Shown here one piece after another: positions 11,974 through 18,204 of a stretch of DNA of 18,204 nucleotides. The stretch covers positions 1-18,204 of the forward strand of contig CALBZE010000163.1 in NCBI GenBank assembly GCA_937889645.1, written 5' to 3'. The stretch comes from an uncultured bacterium (GTDB taxonomy: Bacteria; Gemmatimonadota; Gemmatimonadetes; Longimicrobiales; RSA9). Position 1 is the stretch's first letter. Every line of letters begins with the position of its first letter. The notes under the pieces are model-generated. The model searched no databases, was not told the DNA's origin, and saw nothing but the letters and a program-made list of their open reading frames with translations. The translations under genes and the position numbers were made by a program.

Positions 11974-12738
11974 CTACCCCGCCGCCGCCAGCTCCCACAC
12001 CGCTTCCTCCCGCCTCAGGTGAATCGTCCGCCCCCGGACGTCGGTCGCGCGATCGGACGCCAGGAATGCCAGGTACCGCCCCACGTCCTCACGGCCGACG
12101 TGCCCCGGCGGGACCTCCTCCGGCGCGCCCGGGCCGAACCGCGTGTAGAGCACCACCTCGTTCACCCGGACCGGTGAACTCGCCCACTCCTGCATCACCA
12201 GCCGCGCCAGCATCGCCTGGCCCGCCGTCGCGATCGACACCAGCCCCGTCCCCGGGTAGATCGGGTCGAACGCGAGCGGCCCGTTGATGAACGTGTAGCT
12301 CCCGCCCCGCTCGGCGAGCGCCGGGACGAGCGTGCGCGCCACCATGAAGTGAGCGATGAGGTAGCCGTCGAGCGCGCGACGGAGATCCGCCCCCGTCGCC
12401 TCCAGCACCATCGGCGCGAACACCATGTCGCCGAGGCTCGCGATCGCGGCGTCGAGCGGCCCCGCCCGTTCCTGCGCCGACTCCAGGATCCGCGGCGCCT
12501 CCGCCTCGTCGCTCATCGACCCGACGAGCGGCACCAGCCGTCCGCTCTCCGCCAGCGTGCCCAGCCGCGACCGCATCCGCTCCAGCTTCTCCTCCGACCG
12601 CGACGTGACCACGACCCGCGCCCCGCCCGCGAGCAGCGCGCTCACCGCATACGTCCCCACGTTCCCAGCCCCGCCCACGACCATCACCGTCCGCCCCGTC
12701 AGCAGATCTGCCGGCACCGTTCCGATCATCGACTCCAT
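11974..12738 (-). CDS. Divergent SDR-type protein lacking the usual catalytic residues
   Basis: A 254-residue Rossmann-fold protein of the short-chain dehydrogenase/reductase type. The nucleotide-binding loop is VMVVGGAGNVGTYAV (residues 18-32), followed by VVVTSRS (43-48), a basic-residue pattern that suggests NADP(H). However, the usual Ser, Tyr and Lys of the active site are not found: the segment expected to carry YxxxK reads LVSIATAGQAML (166-177) and the preceding strand is TFINGPLAF. It may be a non-catalytic or differently catalytic SDR. The ATG at 12738 has AGGAGG seven bases upstream. It lies 45 bp after the MarR gene on the same strand, with a MarR-type site in the gap, so MarR probably controls it. 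Confidence 0.85.
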   Translation of the reverse strand: MESMIGTVPADLLTGRTVMVVGGAGNVGTYAVSALLAGGARVVVTSRSEEKLERMRSRLGTLAESGRLVPLVGSMSDEAEAPRILESAQERAGPLDAAIASLGDMVFAPMVLEATGADLRRALDGYLIAHFMVARTLVPALAERGGSYTFINGPLAFDPIYPGTGLVSIATAGQAMLARLVMQEWASSPVRVNEVVLYTRFGPGAPEEVPPGHVGREDVGRYLAFLASDRATDVRGRTIHLRREEAVWELAAAG

Positions 12739-12749
12739 GGCTCCCTCCT

Positions 12750-12768
12750 GATAGTTGATTAGTAAAAC
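12750..12768 (-). promoter_or_regulatory. MarR operator-like site before the SDR gene
   Basis: This 19-bp AT-rich sequence (plus strand GATAGTTGATTAGTAAAAC) is identical at 17 of 19 positions to the site overlapping the marR promoter at 13265-13283. It lies directly upstream of the SDR ribosome-binding site. A site shared by the regulator gene and its neighbour is the classic sign of a common repressor, here most likely the MarR protein. Confidence 0.7.
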
Positions 12769-12783
12769 GCTGGGAGAAAAAGA

Positions 12784-13224
12784 TCACGCGACGCCCGAGC
12801 GGACGCGCGCGAGGAGCTCGGAGAGACGCGCCACTTCCGCGTCGTCGAGCTCGCGGAGCACCCCCTCCGTCGCCTCCCGGACCGGCTCTTCCAGCGCTTC
12901 CAGCAGCTCGAGCCCCCGGTCCGTGATCGAGCACAGCACCACACGCCGGTCCTCCGGATGCCGCTCCCGCTCCACCAGCCCCTTTTCCTCGAGCCGGTCC
13001 AGCAGCCGCGTGATCCCCGGCGTCTTCTCCAGCATCCGGTCCGCGATCTCCATCGTCGCCAACCGTTCCGGCCGCGCCCCGCGCAGGATGCGCAGCACGT
13101 TGTACTGCTGCGGCGCCAGCCCGTAAGGCGCGTACAGCTCAGTGAACCGTCGCGTCACCATGTCCGCCGTCCGCACCAGCTCCAGCACCGTCCGCTGCCG
13201 CGCCGACAACTCCCGCTTCACCAT
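12784..13224 (-). CDS. MarR family transcriptional regulator
   Basis: A 146-residue winged-helix protein. The N-terminal dimerisation helix is TVLELVRTADMVTRRFTELYAPYGLAPQQYNVLRIL (starting at residue 12; key block GLAPQQYNVLRIL), then helix-turn-helix ATMEIADRMLEKTPGITRLLDRLEEKGLV (from 56) and the wing RERHPEDRRVVLCSITDRG with the typical D92-R93-R94. MarR proteins repress efflux, redox or catabolic genes and are released by phenolic or oxidising ligands. The start is set at 13224: GAGGGCGGA stands directly before it, and the longer frame from 13296 would begin at the -35 box of the promoter. It probably represses itself and the SDR gene. Confidence 0.93.
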   Translation of the reverse strand: MVKRELSARQRTVLELVRTADMVTRRFTELYAPYGLAPQQYNVLRILRGARPERLATMEIADRMLEKTPGITRLLDRLEEKGLVERERHPEDRRVVLCSITDRGLELLEALEEPVREATEGVLRELDDAEVARLSELLARVRSGVA

Positions 13225-13264
13225 TCCGCCCTCGTCTGGTCTCCAGCTTCTGCGATCCGCGCTC

Positions 13265-13296
13265 GATAGTTTATTATTAAAACATTGCCGGGTCAA
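13265..13296 (-). promoter_or_regulatory. marR promoter with overlapping operator
   Basis: On the minus strand TTGACC (13296-13291) and TAAACT (13273-13268) are separated by exactly 17 bp, a good sigma-70-type promoter. The 19-bp operator-like sequence 13265-13283 covers the -10 box and half of the spacer. Binding there would block transcription. The implied leader to the ATG at 13224 is about 35-40 bases. Confidence 0.75.
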
Positions 13297-13389
13297 GAGG
13301 CAAGCCGCCGCCCGGCCGCCCGCTCGCTACCATCATCTCCTCCCCCGGATTATACTTGACGCCGATACGCCCCGACCGAGGAGCCGCCC

Positions 13390-13536
13390 ATGCCTCCGGA
13401 ACTCCGCTACGCGCACCGCTCCCTGCGCCGGCCACCCGGCTTCGTCGCGGCGGCGGCACTCACGCTCGCGCTCGGGACCGGCGCACTCGACGCCGACGTC
13501 GCCGTCGACCCCGCCGCCACGCTCAGGGAGGAGTAG
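13390..13536 (+). pseudogene. Miniature remnant of an ADOP permease (48 codons)
   Basis: The intact 48-codon frame joins the two ends of an ADOP permease. Its first part, LRYAHRSLRRPPGFVAAAAL and TLALGTG (residues 5-31), matches the first membrane segment of the permease at 5277 (LRLALRALRNRPAFTLAAVA and TLALGIG pattern, residues 84-109). Its last part, VAVDPAATLREE, matches the family's C-terminus (VRVDPMVALRVD there; DPxxxLRxE is usual). The 750 or so residues between are missing, and the join is in frame. The start codon follows GAGGAG at about 13379-13384. It stands nine bases before the kinase start. It may be a decayed gene kept open, or a short leader that helps translate the kinase. 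Confidence 0.65.
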
Positions 13537-13545
13537 CCGCACCCG

Positions 13546-15027
13546 ATGGTCGCACCCTTCAGCTCCGACCGGCGACGCCGCAAGCGACTCACCTACGAGC
13601 GCCGCATCACGCTCCTGGCCGTCCTGGCCGGGCTCCCCGGCGTCGCCGCCGCACTCATCCTCCTCTGGGCCGGCGACTTCTCGCCCCGCGTCCAGTGGAC
13701 CCTCGCCGTCCTCCTCGTCGCCGCGTGGGCGATCCTCGTGGCGACGCTGCGCGAGCGCACGATCCGCCCGATCCAGACGCTCGCCAACCTCCTCTCCGCC
13801 CTCCACGAGGGCGACTACTCGATGCGCCCGACCGCCGGCCCCACCGACGACGCCCTCGGCCTCGCCTTCCGCGAGGTCCAGGCCCTCGGCCAGACGCTGC
13901 GCCAGCAGCGGCTCGGCGCCCTCGAGGCGACGGCGCTCCTGCGCAAGGTCATGGCCGAGATCGACGTCGCCGTCTTCACCTTCGACCACCAGCGCAAACT
14001 CCGCCTCGTGAACCGCGCCGGCGAGCGCGTCCTCGCCAGGCCCGCCGAGCGGCTCCTCGGCCGCACCGTCGAGGAGCTCGGGCTCGCCGAGGTCATGGGC
14101 GAGGCCGTGGGAGGAGGCGACGTCGCAACCGCGGTCGACACCGGCGCCGCCGCCTCACCCGGACCCGCCGCAGCATCCGGGGCCGGCGGCGCACCCGGGA
14201 CCGCTGCCCCAGCCGGACCCGCGCCCGCTCCCGGCCCGCGCATCGTCGAGGCGACGTTCCCCGGCCGCGCCGGCCGCTGGGAGGTCCGGACCGGCACGTT
14301 CCGCCAGGGCGGCCTCCCCCACACCCTCCTCGTGCTGGCCGACCTCTCGCGCACGCTGCGCGAGGAGGAGCGACAGGCGTGGCAGCGCCTGGTGCGCGTG
14401 CTGGGTCACGAGATCAACAACAGCCTTGCGCCGATCAAGTCGATCGCCGCATCCTTGACCGGTCTGCTGGCCCGCGACCCCAGGCCCGCCGACCTGGACG
14501 AGGACCTGACGAGGGGACTCGACGTCATCGCCGCACGCGCGGATGCGCTGAGCCGCTTCATGACCGCCTACGCCCGGCTCGCGCGCCTGCCTCCCCCCAG
14601 GCCCGTCCCGCTGTCCATCGATTCGCTCATTCGGCGCGTCGCCTCACTCGAGACGCGCATGACCGTAGAGGTCGTCGGCGGCCCGGACCTCACCGTCCAC
14701 GCCGACCCCGACCAACTCGAGCAGCTCCTGATCAACCTGATCAAGAACGCGGTCGACGCCGCGCAGGAAACCGACGGTCGCGTCTGGATCCGGTGGGACG
14801 TCGGCCCATCCGGCCAGCTCGAGATCTACGTGGAGGACGAGGGGCCCGGCCTGCCCGAGTCCGGGAACCTGTTCGTGCCGTTCTTCACGACGAAGCCGAC
14901 GGGGTCGGGGATCGGGCTGGTGCTGTGCCGGCAGATCGCGGAGGCGCATGGGGGGACGCTCACGCTGGAGAATAGGCCGGAGGGGCGGGGGTGTAGGGCG
15001 GTGGTGAGGTTGCCGGTGGGGGCATGA
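13546..15027 (+). CDS. NtrY-like sensor histidine kinase
   Basis: A 493-residue membrane kinase. Two membrane helices at about 22-42 and 50-68 enclose only a very short outer loop (WAGDFSPRV), so sensing is probably in the membrane or cytoplasm. A HAMP-like linker (IRPIQTLANLLSALHEGDYS, 73-92) and a PAS domain (about 125-265) follow; the PAS is interrupted by an alanine/proline/glycine-rich insert at 189-232. The kinase core has phospho-acceptor H288 (VLGHEINNSLAPI), N box LINLIKNAVDAA (395-406), G1 DEGPGL (431-436), F box FVPFFTTK (443-450) and G2 GSGIGLVL (453-460). The HEINNSLAPIKSIA form is typical of NtrY kinases that pair with NtrC-type regulators, so the regulator at 1051 is a possible partner. 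It has no adjacent response regulator here. The ATG has no strong ribosome-binding site; AGGGAGGAG overlaps the end of the preceding mini-ORF. Confidence 0.93.
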   Translation: MVAPFSSDRRRRKRLTYERRITLLAVLAGLPGVAAALILLWAGDFSPRVQWTLAVLLVAAWAILVATLRERTIRPIQTLANLLSALHEGDYSMRPTAGPTDDALGLAFREVQALGQTLRQQRLGALEATALLRKVMAEIDVAVFTFDHQRKLRLVNRAGERVLARPAERLLGRTVEELGLAEVMGEAVGGGDVATAVDTGAAASPGPAAASGAGGAPGTAAPAGPAPAPGPRIVEATFPGRAGRWEVRTGTFRQGGLPHTLLVLADLSRTLREEERQAWQRLVRVLGHEINNSLAPIKSIAASLTGLLARDPRPADLDEDLTRGLDVIAARADALSRFMTAYARLARLPPPRPVPLSIDSLIRRVASLETRMTVEVVGGPDLTVHADPDQLEQLLINLIKNAVDAAQETDGRVWIRWDVGPSGQLEIYVEDEGPGLPESGNLFVPFFTTKPTGSGIGLVLCRQIAEAHGGTLTLENRPEGRGCRAVVRLPVGA

Positions 15028-15368
15028 AGGAAGGTGTGTAAGCGACTGTGACTCGACCGGCGCAGACGAAATGGCTTATTATCAAGCCACGGATGGCGCG
15101 AGACAGGACGTGAATGGGACTTGGGCTCGCCGGAGTCATGTTGCCGAGTGAGCACGCCGAAATGCGTCCAGCCGGGCACCGCCGCGCGCACAGCCGCTCA
15201 GAATTCTTGGGCGAAGCATCGTGGCACCGACGATCGGAGCCTATCAAGCCGCCGTGCGGCAATTCCTGTGCGCAAAGTTCCCCGTGTTGCAACTGATTGG
15301 CTCATTGCAATAAGCGGATCCTGGCGCCTTCTGCCATTATTGAATTACATGTTCATTTGGCCAGAACA
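15028..15368. other. Junction spacer where base composition changes
   Basis: Over these 340 bases the sequence passes from the very GC-rich backbone to nearly balanced DNA. TGGCTT-attatc-AAGCCA (15072-15089) is a small hairpin after the kinase gene, possibly its terminator. Short frames exist: one TTG-started frame 15121-15372 ends in an ATGA overlap with the next gene, and another without a good start ends at 15313 (ending AKFPVLQLIGSLQ). None is recognised; they may be eroded ends of genes cut by recombination. No tRNA, integrase or clear attachment site is seen. Confidence 0.5.
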
Positions 15369-18083
15369 ATGAACACTACAAGCGTGTACGGCTCGATTTG
15401 GAGACTTTGGGATTTGCACGTCCATTCTCCCGCCTCGGCCCTGAACAATCAATTTCCTGGCGCCACGCCTGAGGAAAAATGGGAGAAATACATTGCCTAT
15501 TTGGAAGGATTGACCGGTGTTGGTGCGCTAGGAATAACCGACTACTGTTCGATCGAGGGATACCTTCGGGTTGCTGATGAGCGGAAGCGAGGCCGGATTA
15601 CTAACATTCCCTTCGTTTTTCCCAACATCGAACTTAGAATACTTCCTGTTACGCGTGACGAGAACGCGATCAACATTCACGTTCTTGCATGTCCGAGTAT
15701 CGCCGATGAGCTGGAGACTATGCTCCTCGCGGAACTCCAATTTGAGTATAATGGAAATACATACCGGTGTACACGCGATGACCTAATCCGGCTTGGACGG
15801 GCGGTGTCGCGCGACCACAAATTGCCCGAGCCTTCCGCATACCAAACCGGCGTTCTTCAGTTCAAGACAGACATAAGGCAGATACGCAAAGCGCTGAGGT
15901 CCAATCAAGCACTTCGGGATAATTGTCTTATTGTCGTGCCGAATCGCAGTGGTGACGGCAACTCCGGGAGGCAGGAGCACAGTTTGGCGGCCACGCGTGA
16001 GGAGATATATCGGTTAGCCCACGCAATATTCTCGTCCAATCCAAGGGATCGCGATTACTTTCTTGGCAAGGGCGTCGACTCCCCCGAAGTGGTGATCGAG
16101 AAATGCGGCGGCCTAATGCCGTGTATTCATGGCTCCGATGCGCATTGCCTTGAGAAAATTGCCCAGCCCGATGGGAACCGCTATACCTGGATCAAGGCTG
16201 ATGCAACATTCGAAGGGCTTAAGCAGATCTGTTTCGAGCCAGAGTATCGTGTGGAAATCTCCGCCGAGAAGCCATTGGAGCCGTTTCACCTTATTGACCA
16301 TGTGACAATCACTATTCCTATCGAGGCACAAATCGGATCAGATCTGTACAGTGATCAGTTTTGCTGGGCCGGTGACCACACAATCTATTTTGCACCGGGT
16401 TTTACGTGTTTGATCGGAGGGCGGGGTAGTGGCAAGAGTACTCTGATTAACATACTTAAAGAGTCGTTGCGGGGCAATAGTACCTTTTTTCGCGATAATG
16501 CAATAAGAATCAACGGAAAGAGCGTTGACATAAAGGCGTATGTGAAGACACACGTTGTCGGGTCGCCAGAGGCGGTCGAGTTCTTGACGCAGAATGAAAT
16601 CGAGCAGTTTGCTCTTAACCAGGAGCGCCTAACAGCGGCAATTTACTCGCGCTTGAAGCGACTCGATGCAGAAGACAAGCTTGCGGAGGCTGAGGAGGCC
16701 ATCAAGGAAGAAATCAGAAAGATCGACCGGCTTATTCGGCTAATACAAGAGGAGAGGGAACTTGCTCGGCGTTTGGCTTCCATTGGTGAAGAATTGGCCA
16801 CGAACGAGCATCTCATTCGGTCTTTGCAAGACGAGACTTATGTTTCGCTGACGGAAGAAGCCCGTACCGTTGCCAATGAACAATCAGCTCTCAAGAGCGC
16901 TCGGATGACGTTGCGGCAATTGCTCGATCGCGTGGAGCAGAGCATCGTGTCCGAAGAGTCGAGAACGGTACCGCTAGCCGGACATTATGAAGAGGTACGG
17001 CGGGCTTTGGTCGAAGACGTGCATGCTGCAATCCGGAAGGCTCGTTCGATGGCGAACGTCAACGAGCCGGATGCGCGTGAGGATGAACTAAGTCGTCGCG
17101 CGAACGAACTGGCGGGAAAGCTTCAGTCCTACCTAGCTGAGCGGAACATCTCGCCAGAGAACGTTCGGGACATATCGCGCGCCAGCAGCCTAATTGCGGA
17201 ACTCCAAGAGTTGAAGCTCGAAACGCAACGGCAATTTGAAGAGAATCGGCGGCTACAGGAGCAGATTGTTTTGAGTGATGATGTGGTCGCCATGTACGAG
17301 AACATACTCGTGGGCCAGATAGAGCCAGTCAATAGCCGGCTCCAGGAGATGGGAGGCGAGGTCCAGCGAATAAGCCTTGAGTACAGTTTCGACCGCGACG
17401 CTGCAAGAGAAGCCCTTTTGCTTGAGTTAATAGATCTATTGGCGGCATATAATGAGGGAGGACGGGCACCACGTTTCGATCATATCTCTGGAGTTCTGGA
17501 AGGCCTAGACGTTCTTCAGCCGCCTGCTCAGGATAAGTTTCTGGACGCAATACGCGATGCTAAGTCTGCCACCAAGACGGTACAATTGGTTGTGGATTAC
17601 TTCGCTGACCCATACAACTACAATGCTTTTGTGCTTCGTGCGCGCCGCGTTGTCTCTGATGTAGGGCGCTTTAGGAGGCTCTCTGTTTTGTATGATGGGA
17701 AGCCATTACAGAAAGCGTCGTTCGGGCAACGTTGTTCAGCTGCATTGATCTTGTTATTGACCCTTGGGAATACGCCCATAGTGATCGATGAACCGGAGGC
17801 ACATCTCGACAGCGCATTAATTGCGAACTTGCTCGTACAGCTGATTAAGCATATCAAGAACAGCCGGCAAGTCATATTTGCGACACACAATGCGAATTTT
17901 GTGGTCAACGGCGATGCAGATCTGATACACATTCTCGAAATGGATGCGAATCGGAGAACGACGATTCAATCCACGACCCTCGAGAACCTAGACAACCGTC
18001 CGCGTATACTTGCGTTGGAAGGAGGGAAACAGGCATTTCAGCAGCGGGAGCAGAGATATGGCTTCCGTTCAAAGCTGGCATGA
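15369..18083 (+). CDS. PHP phosphoesterase-SMC/ABC ATPase fusion (TrlF-like), putative defence or repair protein
   Basis: A 904-residue fusion. Residues 10-300 are a PHP metal-dependent phosphoesterase domain: WDLHVHS with H17 and H19, ALGITDY with D58, NIELR with E88, INIHVLA with H104, and CIHGSDAHC with H254, D257 and H259. Then comes an ABC/SMC-type ATPase: Walker A LIGGRGSGKST (K356), coiled coil about 430-680, signature SFGQRCSAAL (784-793), Walker B PIVIDEPEAH (D807, E808) and H-loop FATHNANF (H840). All key residues are present, so both parts should be active. Related PHP-SMC proteins (annotated as TrlF-family AAA-like ATPases, from memory) occur in defence and mobile regions; a nuclease or phosphatase gated by ATP and DNA is the likely mechanism. 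The start is set at ATG 15369 because the PHP domain begins directly after it; a TTG at 15297 in frame would add 24 residues. Neither has a clear ribosome-binding site. GC content is far below that of the rest of the window, indicating transfer. Confidence 0.88.
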   Translation: MNTTSVYGSIWRLWDLHVHSPASALNNQFPGATPEEKWEKYIAYLEGLTGVGALGITDYCSIEGYLRVADERKRGRITNIPFVFPNIELRILPVTRDENAINIHVLACPSIADELETMLLAELQFEYNGNTYRCTRDDLIRLGRAVSRDHKLPEPSAYQTGVLQFKTDIRQIRKALRSNQALRDNCLIVVPNRSGDGNSGRQEHSLAATREEIYRLAHAIFSSNPRDRDYFLGKGVDSPEVVIEKCGGLMPCIHGSDAHCLEKIAQPDGNRYTWIKADATFEGLKQICFEPEYRVEISAEKPLEPFHLIDHVTITIPIEAQIGSDLYSDQFCWAGDHTIYFAPGFTCLIGGRGSGKSTLINILKESLRGNSTFFRDNAIRINGKSVDIKAYVKTHVVGSPEAVEFLTQNEIEQFALNQERLTAAIYSRLKRLDAEDKLAEAEEAIKEEIRKIDRLIRLIQEERELARRLASIGEELATNEHLIRSLQDETYVSLTEEARTVANEQSALKSARMTLRQLLDRVEQSIVSEESRTVPLAGHYEEVRRALVEDVHAAIRKARSMANVNEPDAREDELSRRANELAGKLQSYLAERNISPENVRDISRASSLIAELQELKLETQRQFEENRRLQEQIVLSDDVVAMYENILVGQIEPVNSRLQEMGGEVQRISLEYSFDRDAAREALLLELIDLLAAYNEGGRAPRFDHISGVLEGLDVLQPPAQDKFLDAIRDAKSATKTVQLVVDYFADPYNYNAFVLRARRVVSDVGRFRRLSVLYDGKPLQKASFGQRCSAALILLLTLGNTPIVIDEPEAHLDSALIANLLVQLIKHIKNSRQVIFATHNANFVVNGDADLIHILEMDANRRTTIQSTTLENLDNRPRILALEGGKQAFQQREQRYGFRSKLA

Positions 18084-18158
18084 TCATTGACGCCGGTTGG
18101 GTGCATAGGCGTATTACGCTGTGTCGACTGACCCACGTTCGAGTTGCAAGTTGTGCGT

Positions 18159-18198
18159 TCTCTAAATTCTGTCGCGGTTTCTCTCTAAATTCTGTCGC
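18159..18198. repeat. 17-bp direct repeats, 23 bp apart
   Basis: TCTCTAAATTCTGTCGC occurs exactly at 18159-18175 and 18182-18198, with GGTTTC between. Closely spaced, exact direct repeats of this kind are found at the ends of some insertion sequences as transposase-binding sites (IS21-type ends are an example), and the window stops just here. Upstream, GCGTATTACGC at 18109-18119 is a small palindrome after the last gene. No transposase is visible inside the window. Confidence 0.75.
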
Positions 18199-18204
18199 CT
18201 CCGG

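Noticed and set aside
13225..13296. Longer MarR start at 13296
   Set aside because: That start coincides with the -35 box of the marR promoter, and ATG 13224 has a proper ribosome-binding site and gives the usual family length.
13351..13361. TATACT followed by TTGACG as a promoter for the mini-ORF and kinase
   Set aside because: The two boxes overlap in the wrong order and neither has a partner at proper spacing; left as undecided.
15297..15368. N-terminal extension of the PHP-SMC protein from a TTG
   Set aside because: The added 24 residues match nothing expected before a PHP domain, and an ATG is available just before the domain.

Overview
The window is a piece of a very GC-rich bacterial chromosome, except for its last 3 kb. 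A 60-base line inside the histidine kinase counts 47/60 G+C; a line inside the last gene counts 29/60. The mix of an orphan duplicated MacB/FtsX-type permease (the ADOP family first named in Acidobacteria) with its PadR regulator, an NtrC-type sigma-54 activator, an NtrY-like kinase, two DinB-fold proteins and many short tandem arrays between genes suggests Gemmatimonadota or Acidobacteriota. That placement is inference; no rRNA or tRNA gene is present.

Layout, left to right. Positions 1-1050 hold little protein-coding sequence: two degenerate minisatellites and a 42-codon membrane peptide. Next come a sigma-54 response regulator (1051-2424), a 164-bp inverted-repeat element, an unrecognised ATP-grasp-like protein (2511-4031) and a coupled TfoX N-terminal-domain protein (4034-4363). 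A PadR regulator (4723-5067), with a clear palindromic operator, precedes an 895-residue ADOP permease (5277-7964). Heptanucleotide arrays in opposite orientation flank the permease. A DinB-like protein (8314-8841) converges on a secreted TraB/ChaN-like protein (8967-10277, minus), with two strong palindromes between them. A second DinB-like protein follows (10620-11099). A repeat-rich region (11098-11950) contains a broken small minus-strand gene, paired inverted repeats and a row of stem-loops. A MarR regulator and a divergent SDR protein (minus strand, 13224 down to 11974) carry the same 19-bp operator-like site in front of each gene. Back on the plus strand, a 48-codon ORF that looks like an ADOP permease with its whole middle deleted stands 9 bp before an NtrY-like sensor kinase (13546-15027).

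After 15027 base composition and codon use change abruptly. The last gene (15369-18083) encodes a PHP phosphoesterase fused to an SMC/ABC-type ATPase, a combination typical of DNA-targeting defence or repair systems. It is followed by 23-bp-spaced direct repeats that may be the end of an insertion element. This is the most likely accessory, recently acquired system here.

How the parts work together (mostly inference): the RR and the kinase could be partners although 11 kb apart, because neither has an adjacent partner inside the window. PadR probably represses its own promoter and the permease. MarR probably represses itself and the SDR gene. A recurring oddity is that gene 3' ends are duplicated in tandem, and that several intergenic gaps are filled with arrays of 7, 9, 19, 21, 24 or 26 bp units.
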